Of a stretch of 5,382 bases of DNA, positions 1 to 5,382 are shown in pieces (the stretch's first letter is position 1; the number at the start of each line of letters is the position of its first letter). The stretch spans positions 1 through 5,382 of the forward strand of contig JAUHXW010000215.1 in NCBI GenBank assembly GCA_030426705.1, given 5' to 3'. The notes beneath the pieces were generated by a model. It was not told where the DNA came from. It ran no database searches and was given only the letters and a program-made list of their open reading frames with translations. The position numbers and the translations under genes were made by a program. The stretch is from Gammaproteobacteria bacterium (GTDB lineage Bacteria > Pseudomonadota > Gammaproteobacteria > Xanthomonadales > Marinicellaceae).

Positions 1-480
1 CCAGATGTGACCAGCATGGTCCTCATAAATATTGGTCACCCGATCATTGATTAACCCATTACTGATGTTGTAATTTTTAAAAGTCAAACCATCGTAATGA
101 TAGACCCCAGAACCTATAGAGCCGAACCAAAAATTGTTTTGACTGTCTTCCATGACCACAAAAAAACGTGCGTCACTGACTTCTTTGGTGATGTGTTCAA
201 AATCACTGCCATTGAACTTAAAGACACCTTCCCAGGAAGCAATCCAAATGTTGTCTTTGCTGTCTTCAATCATTGTTCGAGTTATGGTTTCAGGTGCATG
301 ATTGACTGTTATAGTTTCAGTTTTTTTGTCTTTAAAATCTGACCAGATTGAATCTAAGTGAACAACCTGATTGCTCACCGATTCTGAAGATTTGTTGGCA
401 GGTTCTTTGAATTGTGCTTGGCTGATTGTTACAAAAGTAAGTAACAAGTAAACAATAGAATTTGAGTTTATTTTTTTCAT
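1..480 (-). CDS. Exported two-component-regulator-type beta-propeller (Reg_prop) protein, 5' part only
   Basis: Reading the minus strand from the ATG at 480-478 gives 160 codons without a stop to the left edge, so only the N-terminus is present. Residues 1-22 look like a Sec signal peptide: two lysines, a hydrophobic core at about 9-19 (IVYLLLTFVTI), and a Ser-Gln-Ala cleavage site before Q23. After a polar linker come repeated blades of the Reg_prop type, with the pattern 'i.eD..g.iW.gs..GvY.ydG': about 69-91 (IEDSKDNIWIASWEGVFKF), 107-131 (MEDSQNNFWFGSIGSGVYHY) and a third beginning at 148 (IYEDHAGHIW). Such repeats form the periplasmic or extracellular sensor propeller of hybrid histidine kinases and of simpler exported proteins. 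The missing C-terminus decides which, so no output domain can be named. An ATG directly upstream (483-481) is in frame; I prefer 480 because a weak GAG (489-487) is better spaced to it. It lies 67 bp downstream of the methyltransferase gene on the same strand, possibly co-transcribed. Confidence 0.85.
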   Translation of the reverse strand, partial: MKKINSNSIVYLLLTFVTISQAQFKEPANKSSESVSNQVVHLDSIWSDFKDKKTETITVNHAPETITRTMIEDSKDNIWIASWEGVFKFNGSDFEHITKEVSDARFFVVMEDSQNNFWFGSIGSGVYHYDGLTFKNYNISNGLINDRVTNIYEDHAGHIW

Positions 481-547
481 CATCGACTCAGACCCAGGCT
501 AGATACAATTAGTTCCTGACTGAATGTCATTGTTCAAAATTTATATT

Positions 548-1678
548 TCACAACTCATTCCATCGATTGTTGCTGAAGCCTTTGATTGTTGACTTTATAT
601 TTTTCACTGCGGCGATGGTTTTGAACTTTTCACCCATCTCTTCAGGCAACACCAATTGTTTCATTTCGCTGACCAGTTTGTAGTATTCGGCATAATCATC
701 ATCGGGATTAAGCCATTGATTGATGCCTGCATCCATTAAAAAATCCCCTTGTGTGGTATATCCGATGACTTGCATTCCTGCCAATTCCAGGGATTCAGCA
801 ACAGCGGTAAAATCAACAAAAGCGGTGATATCCTGCAAGCCTATGTCTTGATATGGGTTGAAATTGGCCTGGTGCCTACGTTGACAAACCAAGGTGCCAG
901 AATTTCTTTGTGGGTGGTAATAGGTCTTCCGACCATAACCATAATCAACCAACATCACCATCCCTTTTTTTAAATTGGCTGTAATGGCTTGAACCCAGGC
1001 ATCCAATTGAGGCAAAAACTCAGACCGATATCCGTCAGGCAAATCAAGTTTCAAATCATTTAACAAAGCATTCATTGATTCAGGAAAAACCTGCCACTGT
1101 TCCATCAATGAATCGTTTTTCACTGACAACATCAGCCGTTCATATTTCTGCTGATGACAGCGAAAAATTTCTACCGGCAAAGCATCAATCACTTCATTGG
1201 CAAATAGGATGCCATCAAATTTATTTTCAGGCGGACGATCCAACCATTGGATTCTGTCCCTGAGGTGGCTTGGTAATTGTTCAAGATTCTGCTGTTGTAC
1301 CTGTTTCAAATCCGCACTGATTTCGACAATACAATACTGTTCAGGAAGTACTTGTAATTCATCCAAAGCCAACAAAACATCGAAACAAAACTGTCCGGTT
1401 CCCGCGCCCAACTCCAACAAAACAGGATGGCGAAGCTGTTTTAGAACATCGGCGAAAACCGTGGCATGGCAACGCGCAAACAGACTGCCCAGTTCCGGTG
1501 CTGTGATGAAATCACCTTCCTCACCCAGCTTGTTCAACCCAGCACTGTAATACCCCAAACCAGGTTCATACAACGCCATGGCCATGAATTGCGCAAAACT
1601 AATCGCCCCTTTTTGTTTGATTTCTGAGGTGATTTTATGTTGCAATGCTTGATTGATTTGTAAAAGCGTTTCAGACAT
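548..1678 (-). CDS. MidA-family (NDUFAF7-like, DUF185/COG1565) class I SAM-dependent methyltransferase
   Basis: The 376-residue protein has the full length of the family and its diagnostic motifs in order. These are an N-terminal FMAMALYEPGLGYYS segment (31-45), GDFITAPELG (55-64), SAM-binding motif I LLELGAGTGQF (87-97), the acidic post-I strand IVEIS (117-121), the signature NEVIDALPVE (161-170), the VDYGYG loop (244-249), and a GTL...H.....N.Y.DIG..DITAFVDF block (261-290). The fold is a Rossmann methyltransferase and should be cytoplasmic. Mitochondrial NDUFAF7 methylates an arginine of the complex I subunit NDUFS2 during assembly. The substrate of the bacterial members is not settled, so a respiratory-complex role here is inference. 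The start at 1678 keeps the conserved N-terminal segment; later Met codons (M32, M34) would cut into it. No Shine-Dalgarno sequence is visible before it. The divergent phosphopantetheinyl transferase gene starts 5 bp away, so the promoter must lie within that gene; a lone TATAAG (1726-1721, minus strand) has no matching -35. The propeller gene follows downstream. Confidence 0.93.
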   Translation of the reverse strand: MSETLLQINQALQHKITSEIKQKGAISFAQFMAMALYEPGLGYYSAGLNKLGEEGDFITAPELGSLFARCHATVFADVLKQLRHPVLLELGAGTGQFCFDVLLALDELQVLPEQYCIVEISADLKQVQQQNLEQLPSHLRDRIQWLDRPPENKFDGILFANEVIDALPVEIFRCHQQKYERLMLSVKNDSLMEQWQVFPESMNALLNDLKLDLPDGYRSEFLPQLDAWVQAITANLKKGMVMLVDYGYGRKTYYHPQRNSGTLVCQRRHQANFNPYQDIGLQDITAFVDFTAVAESLELAGMQVIGYTTQGDFLMDAGINQWLNPDDDYAEYYKLVSEMKQLVLPEEMGEKFKTIAAVKNIKSTIKGFSNNRWNEL

Positions 1679-1683
1679 AGTTG

Positions 1684-2238
1684 ATGAACAAAGAGATTAA
1701 CATCTGGTTGCATAACAACCCTTATAAAGACAAAAAGCGAGCCAAAGCGCACTCGGACGCCATTTTACAACAGTTATTACAGGAACAACTGAATACTTCA
1801 TCGAACATCACCATTAAAAAAGGTCCTAACGGCAAACCATACACAGAACACCCCATTTATTTTTCTCACAGCAATTCAAGACAGCTACATGCTTATGTGG
1901 TGAGTTCATGTGAAATTGGTCTTGATATCGAAGTCAAAAAAACCGACCGTGAATTTTTAAAAACTGCCAAAAGGTATTTTCACCCGGATGAATACCAGGC
2001 TTTGATAGACCTCAGCCCCAAGCAACAATTTGAAACATTTTATCGCCAATGGACCCGAAAGGAAGCCTGGTGCAAATTAGAAGGTGGAAACTTGTGGTCA
2101 TACCTTAACCGCTTGCCTTCAGCAGATGATAAAATACATTTTTGCGAAACTGGAGTGGTCAGCGGATTTGCTGTGGCCATTGCCTGCAAAAAACCCATCA
2201 TCGAAAAAATCAGAATTAACGCCATAGGTAAAGGATGA
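1684..2238 (+). CDS. Sfp/AcpT-type 4'-phosphopantetheinyl transferase
   Basis: This 184-residue cytoplasmic enzyme is predicted to transfer 4'-phosphopantetheine from CoA to a serine of an acyl, peptidyl or aryl carrier protein. The family motifs are all visible: GPNGKPY (47-53), the FSHS strand (60-63), the metal-binding GLDIE (G79, D81, E83), and W123-T-R-K126-E127-A-W-C-K131, the W..KEa..K signature with the catalytic and metal-binding Lys/Glu. It is nearer the size of AcpT (about 195) than Sfp (about 224), a compact form. ATG 1684 is taken as the start; a TTG directly upstream (1681) is in frame and would add one residue. Neither has a recognisable Shine-Dalgarno, and the divergent methyltransferase starts 5 bp away. 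Its stop overlaps the PLD start (ATGA), so it heads the rightward operon. No carrier protein, PKS, NRPS or fatty-acid gene is in view, so the substrate is unknown; a housekeeping ACP or a lipid-synthase ACP encoded elsewhere is possible. Confidence 0.93.
   Translation: MNKEINIWLHNNPYKDKKRAKAHSDAILQQLLQEQLNTSSNITIKKGPNGKPYTEHPIYFSHSNSRQLHAYVVSSCEIGLDIEVKKTDREFLKTAKRYFHPDEYQALIDLSPKQQFETFYRQWTRKEAWCKLEGGNLWSYLNRLPSADDKIHFCETGVVSGFAVAIACKKPIIEKIRINAIGKG
2226..2238 (+). promoter_or_regulatory. Translational coupling junction, phosphopantetheinyl transferase to PLD
   Basis: The stop TGA (2236-2238) and the start ATG (2235-2237) overlap as ATGA. AGG at 2226-2228 sits 6 bases before the start, and a second AAGG (2231-2234) abuts it too closely to serve. 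This arrangement usually allows terminating ribosomes to reinitiate and keeps the two products in step. Confidence 0.65.
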
Positions 2239-3974
2239 AGTCATTAAATTGGTATGCCCTTGTTTTGCTGACAGTTATTTGTAGCAGTTGCACAGTCAAT
2301 CAGGAAACCATCAAACGGGTTGAGCAAGTGGTTGAAGTCCAAAAGGATGATTCCCTCACTTGTTCACCAGAAGATCAAACAAGATGTGCCGACCCAACCC
2401 CATTTGCGGCCTATTACAACCTGGCGCAAGTCAGTGACAAAAACCACATGCTGTTACTGGATCATGGTGAACAATCGTTGTTGGCACGTTTGAACTTAAT
2501 TCGCTCCGCGGAACAGTCTATTGAAATACAAACCTTTATCTGGGTGAATGATGAAGCCGGCCATTTGGTTTTGCGTGAATTATTGGCCGCAGCCAAACGT
2601 GGCGTTAAAGTTAAAGTCATCATTGACCAATTATTTTCCATGGGAAATTCATGGTTGGTGACTGATTTGGCTACATTGCACCAAAACCTGGAATTCAAAT
2701 TGTATAACCCGGTCTTTCAGGATGCTCACACCTCGCCTTTTGAATTTTTCAGTGCCCTTGCCTGTTGTATGGCCAAACTGAACAAGCGAATGCACAACAA
2801 GACCTTCATTGTGGACAATAAATACGGAATTGTTGGCGGCAGAAATTACCAAAGTCGTTATTATGATTGGGATGAAACTTTTAATTATAAAGACCGAGAC
2901 GTATTAGCCATTGGGCCAGTCGTCGAACAAATCACCGAATCTTTTGCCAGTTTTTGGGGTAGCCCTCATGTGGTGCGGGTTGAACACTTGCGCGATGTCA
3001 GCAGCAAAATATTGAATGGCGAACAGTCAAAAATTGATTGGGATGAACCGTATCCTCCCAAAGCCCAAAAACTGATTGATCAGGCTCAAGATATCGAATT
3101 AATTGCCCGCACATTTTTCAATGAAATTGTGGCCACTGATCGGGTCGAATATTTCAGCGACACTCATGACAAGCCTTTTAACCGGGAAGCTCGCAAAGCC
3201 AATAAACAGTTAACCCAAAAAATACATCAATACTTTGCCAATGCAAAACATGAAATTCTGATTCAAACCCCGTACTTGGTGTTCAGCCGACAAGCACGTA
3301 AAACTTTCAAAAAGTTACGGCGCAAAAATCCGGATTTGTTATTTCGGGTTTCAACCAACTCGCTGGCTTCAACGGATGCTTACTATGTGTATGCCATTTC
3401 CTACAAATACAAACGCTTTTATTTGAAAAAACTGAAAATGCATATTTATGAGTATAAAGACCGGCCAGGTATGATGGAACGGTTTTTCACCACCGACTAC
3501 ATCAATGATACAACCCGATTTGGTATGCATGGCAAATCCTTTGTTATTGATAACTATCTTTCAATGATTGGCTCTCATAATTTTGATCCTCGATCTGATG
3601 TGCTCAATACCGAATCTGGGTTTGTGATTGAGAGCAGGGAATTTGCAGAAAAACTGACTAAAAACATTGAATTGGATATGCGTGATGACAACAGTTGGGT
3701 GGTCGCCGCTAAGGAACAGATTCCATTTTTCAGCCACATCAGTGGTTTCATGGCCACCATATCAAGGAAATTGCCCATTTTTGATATTTGGCCATTTCGC
3801 TATTCAACCAGTTACCGTCTCAAACCCGGACAAGAAGAAGTGCTTGCCAATCACCCTGATTTTTATCAAAATTATGAAGTAATTGGTAATTTCCCCAATG
3901 TAAATTTGTCTTCCAAGCAAATTCAAACGATAATAATATCTGCTTTTGCCGGTTTTGCTGAACCGGTGATGTAA
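2235..3974 (+). CDS. ClsC (YmdC)-type phospholipase D / cardiolipin synthase, predicted lipoprotein
   Basis: The 579-residue protein carries two PLD catalytic motifs. The first is H187-N-K189-TFIV-D194 followed by G201-GRN204; the second is H432-G-K434-SFVI-D439 followed by G446-SHNFDPRS and NTESGFVIES. The GGRN after HKD1, the DRDVLAIGPVV block and the GS.NFDPRS block are those I associate with E. coli ClsC, which makes cardiolipin by transphosphatidylation from phosphatidylglycerol and phosphatidylethanolamine. That activity is inferred here; plain phospholipase D activity is not excluded. The N-terminus is a lipoprotein-like signal (hydrophobic 8-15, then CSSC) with the probable lipidated Cys at 19 (C16 is the alternative), so it would be exported and membrane-anchored. 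It is about 100 residues longer than E. coli ClsC, owing to an N-terminal linker and a tail from about 524 that ends hydrophobic (about 565-575). The start overlaps the preceding stop as ATGA, with AGG (2226-2228) 6 bases upstream, implying translational coupling. It ends in tandem stops TAA-TGA. Confidence 0.93.
   Translation: MKSLNWYALVLLTVICSSCTVNQETIKRVEQVVEVQKDDSLTCSPEDQTRCADPTPFAAYYNLAQVSDKNHMLLLDHGEQSLLARLNLIRSAEQSIEIQTFIWVNDEAGHLVLRELLAAAKRGVKVKVIIDQLFSMGNSWLVTDLATLHQNLEFKLYNPVFQDAHTSPFEFFSALACCMAKLNKRMHNKTFIVDNKYGIVGGRNYQSRYYDWDETFNYKDRDVLAIGPVVEQITESFASFWGSPHVVRVEHLRDVSSKILNGEQSKIDWDEPYPPKAQKLIDQAQDIELIARTFFNEIVATDRVEYFSDTHDKPFNREARKANKQLTQKIHQYFANAKHEILIQTPYLVFSRQARKTFKKLRRKNPDLLFRVSTNSLASTDAYYVYAISYKYKRFYLKKLKMHIYEYKDRPGMMERFFTTDYINDTTRFGMHGKSFVIDNYLSMIGSHNFDPRSDVLNTESGFVIESREFAEKLTKNIELDMRDDNSWVVAAKEQIPFFSHISGFMATISRKLPIFDIWPFRYSTSYRLKPGQEEVLANHPDFYQNYEVIGNFPNVNLSSKQIQTIIISAFAGFAEPVM
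3948..3967 (+). promoter_or_regulatory. Small hairpin at the 3' end of the PLD coding sequence
   Basis: CCGGTT (3949-3954) and AACCGG (3961-3966) form a perfect 6-bp stem with a 6-base loop, extendable by a G-U pair. It lies within the last codons of the PLD gene and ends about 8 bases before the Shine-Dalgarno of the next gene. There is no T-run after it, so it is not an intrinsic terminator. It could affect coupling or mRNA decay, or be chance. Confidence 0.3.
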
Positions 3975-3980
3975 TGAGGA
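3975..3980 (+). promoter_or_regulatory. Shine-Dalgarno site of the 3985 gene
   Basis: TGAGGA lies 4 bases before the ATG at 3985 and is the best ribosome binding site in the window. Its TGA is also the second of the PLD gene's tandem stop codons, so termination of the upstream gene occurs right on the initiation site of the next. Confidence 0.7.
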
Positions 3981-3984
3981 TTGT

Positions 3985-5313
3985 ATGAGTAACAGAAATA
4001 AAATCATTGTTTTGGCCATTTTAATCGCTTTGGTTGCCCTGCCATATTGGCGCATCAAGAACAACAGTGAATTCTTTGTCAGAGGTGTCATGAACCACCT
4101 GGAACATATGGGCACATGGAATCATTCCAGTATAGAATCCTCACTGGATGGTAATGTGACTGTTCATGGGGTCCGTTTCACTCCAAACGGGTTTAAACAG
4201 TCTATACTGATAAACTCTATCAGCATACATGCTGATATGCGCAAATTGCTGTTTTCAGGCCCGCAAAAATTAACAACCCATGTGCCTAATAACCTGACCA
4301 TTTCATTTAAAAACATCAGTTTTGATAATAATTCACAGGATTACCTAACTGCAGCAGAAAAGCAAAATTATTGGCCAATGGCAGCAGGTTACCTCGGTGC
4401 CTTTGGTTGTGGAACTGGGCCCGAGCCCAATTTTTCCCCCGAGCAATGGCGTGGCATAATGGCAACAAGTCCCCAGTTTGACATTGAACTCAATTATTCA
4501 CTGGTTGATTCATACCACATTGATTTTAACCTTAATATCGAGAGTACCGATAACTGGTATATTGTTTGGTCTGGCACATTGACTCGAACCAGCGACATTG
4601 CCCAAATCAGCTTTCAGGACACCATTGTAGAAAAGCTGTATTACTACCATGCTGACCAAGGCTTTAATAAAAAGCGCAATGATTTTTGTGCCCAACAAAA
4701 CAATGAATCATTTTCCGCTTATCGAGTCAGATCAGCTGAAGAAATCCAGACCCAGCTAAGAATCTACCATGGTAAGGAGATGCCAGCAATGTTGAGCAAC
4801 CAATACCAAAGGTCTCTGGCAGAAAACATTGAAATCAATGCGATTTTCGATTTACTAGAACCTCAGTATATTTATGAGTTTGCAGACTTGAGTCAAAAAG
4901 ATTTCTTTATTAAATCTGATATTGAAGCGGCATTTGGCGAAAGTGATTATAAACAAATCGAACTGGCGGATATTGACTTTCTTGAATTGGACATTGAAAC
5001 TCTCCGCACTGAATTAGAAGCCAAAGAAGCAGAAGCCAAGCGCCTGGAAGACGAAGCCAATGCACCCAAAGAACTTTTGAAAACCATCAAACACACCGTA
5101 GGTGGAGAAACCCCCAATGAATATGTCATCAAAGACTGGAATGAGGCCATCGGAGAAAACATCCGGGTAAGAACCAAAAGAGGGCGTCCCATTTTTGGCA
5201 AGCTTTTATCTATAAACAAAACCCATTTAACCATAGCAACCCGTTATATGCGTGGCGATGCCACCATTTCAGTGGCTAAAAAAGATGTGGTCAGAATGAC
5301 CAAAACACGTTAG
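3985..5313 (+). CDS. Membrane-anchored envelope protein of unknown function: AsmA-like N-terminus, coiled coil, C-terminal SH3/LSm-like barrel
   Basis: I do not recognise this 442-residue protein as a named family. Visible parts are a short basic N-terminus and one hydrophobic helix (about 7-21, IIVLAILIALVALPY) acting as an uncleaved anchor, with the rest predicted periplasmic. Residues about 50-90 form a beta-rich segment (SSLDGNVTVHGVRFTP, then ILINSISIHADMRKLL) resembling the first repeats of AsmA/DUF748-type lipid-bridge proteins. A long beta/loop region follows, containing the only two cysteines, C142 and C235, a possible disulfide. Next come an acidic helical stretch (about 310-335) and a charged coiled coil (338-358, ETLRTELEAKEAEAKRLEDE). 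The C-terminal 55 residues (about 388-440) match the small-barrel pattern of SH3/LSm domains: G..IRVRTKRGRPIFGKL.SI....LTIATRYM.GDATISVAK.DVVRM. Start 3985 is supported by TGAGGA (3975-3980) 4 bases upstream. It follows the PLD gene by 10 bp and is almost certainly co-transcribed. It ends in three in-frame stops, TAG-TAA-TAA. A role with the PLD in envelope lipid handling is inference. Confidence 0.9.
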   Translation: MSNRNKIIVLAILIALVALPYWRIKNNSEFFVRGVMNHLEHMGTWNHSSIESSLDGNVTVHGVRFTPNGFKQSILINSISIHADMRKLLFSGPQKLTTHVPNNLTISFKNISFDNNSQDYLTAAEKQNYWPMAAGYLGAFGCGTGPEPNFSPEQWRGIMATSPQFDIELNYSLVDSYHIDFNLNIESTDNWYIVWSGTLTRTSDIAQISFQDTIVEKLYYYHADQGFNKKRNDFCAQQNNESFSAYRVRSAEEIQTQLRIYHGKEMPAMLSNQYQRSLAENIEINAIFDLLEPQYIYEFADLSQKDFFIKSDIEAAFGESDYKQIELADIDFLELDIETLRTELEAKEAEAKRLEDEANAPKELLKTIKHTVGGETPNEYVIKDWNEAIGENIRVRTKRGRPIFGKLLSINKTHLTIATRYMRGDATISVAKKDVVRMTKTR

Positions 5314-5322
5314 TAATAAATC

Positions 5323-5382
5323 ATGTCAAAAAATCGAAGCGCAAACTTGAAGTTCTTGTTTGCGCTTTTTATTTTAAGTGGG
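5323..5382 (+). CDS. Possible start of a further exported protein, cut by the right edge
   Basis: An ATG 9 bases after the stop of the 3985 gene opens 20 codons that run off the window. The product has a Lys/Arg-bearing start (MSKNRSANLK) and then a hydrophobic stretch (FLFALFILSG), which is what a signal peptide or membrane anchor looks like. Short spacing would fit a fourth operon gene. Against it, there is no Shine-Dalgarno, and the frame passes through a perfect hairpin with T-runs, which by itself would yield Phe, Leu and Ile codons. It is best treated as an unresolved alternative to the terminator reading. Confidence 0.3.
   Translation, partial: MSKNRSANLKFLFALFILSG
5337..5375 (+). terminator. 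Probable intrinsic terminator of the rightward operon
   Basis: AAGCGCAAAC (5337-5346) and GTTTGCGCTT (5358-5367) pair perfectly over 10 bp around an 11-base loop. The 3' arm runs directly into T-rich sequence (5366-5375, TTTTTATTTT). It sits 24 bases after the stop of the 3985 gene, where an operon terminator is expected. On the opposite strand the stem is followed within two bases by a run of six T, so it could work in both directions. The caveat is that the same bases form an open frame (see the partial CDS at 5323). Confidence 0.6.

Noticed and set aside
97..342. Plus-strand open frame of 81 codons
   Set aside because: It is the antisense shadow of the minus-strand propeller gene, which has a signal peptide and blade repeats; the plus-strand product has no recognisable pattern.
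481..547. Promoter for the propeller gene in the 67-bp gap (ATGACA, 17 bases, TGTATC on the minus strand)
   Set aside because: The -10 match is poor (3 of 6), so it is not separable from chance. No terminator hairpin is visible in the gap either, and read-through from the methyltransferase gene is just as likely.
1197..1550. Plus-strand open frame of 117 codons opposite the methyltransferase
   Set aside because: It lies antisense to conserved MidA motifs (motif I and NEVIDALP), and its Ser/Asn/Cys-rich product shows no domain or ribosome binding site.
1653..1681. TTGATT with 17-base spacing to CATAGT as a promoter for the rightward operon
   Set aside because: Transcription would begin at about 1688, after the ATG at 1684, so it cannot give an mRNA containing the predicted start.
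3804..4115. Minus-strand open frame of 103 codons across the PLD/unknown gene junction
   Set aside because: Both plus-strand genes here are well supported and the junction has a normal Shine-Dalgarno; the minus-strand product is a shadow without family features.
1..5382. CRISPR arrays, tRNA or rRNA genes, insertion sequences, toxin-antitoxin or defence genes
   Set aside because: No spaced direct repeats, terminal inverted repeats, transposase motifs or structured RNA genes were seen; nearly all the sequence is accounted for by five coding regions.

Overview
The window reads as ordinary chromosomal DNA of a moderately AT-leaning, Gram-negative, gammaproteobacterium-like organism. The supporting evidence is a lipoprotein PLD of the E. 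coli ClsC (YmdC) type, a MidA-family methyltransferase, and Sec-type signal sequences. The combination of exported Reg_prop propeller proteins with these genes recalls Marinicella-like lineages, but that is a guess from memory, not a measured result. There are no rRNA or tRNA genes, insertion sequences, phage genes or CRISPR repeats.

Layout. The left part is transcribed leftward: a MidA-family SAM-dependent methyltransferase (548-1678) followed, after 67 bp with no terminator, by the 5' part of an exported beta-propeller protein that runs off the left edge (1-480). The right part is transcribed rightward as a tight operon: a small Sfp/AcpT-type 4'-phosphopantetheinyl transferase (1684-2238), a ClsC-type phospholipase D/cardiolipin synthase lipoprotein (2235-3974, overlapping by an ATGA), and a membrane-anchored protein of unknown function (3985-5313). 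The two divergent units start only 5 bp apart, so each promoter must lie inside the other unit's coding sequence, or the transcripts have almost no leader.

The right edge (5323-5382) is ambiguous. It carries a perfect 10-bp hairpin followed by T-runs, which looks like an intrinsic terminator. The same bases are also an open frame encoding a signal-peptide-like N-terminus that runs off the window.

How the genes may work together (inference). The PLD lipoprotein would make or remodel anionic phospholipid (cardiolipin) in the envelope. The last gene begins with a membrane anchor and an AsmA/DUF748-like beta segment, then a coiled coil and a C-terminal small beta-barrel of SH3/LSm type, so it could be an envelope partner of the PLD. 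The phosphopantetheinyl transferase activates carrier proteins encoded elsewhere. No known biosynthetic or defence system is complete in this window; the uncharacterised last gene and its link to the PLD are the most novel items.
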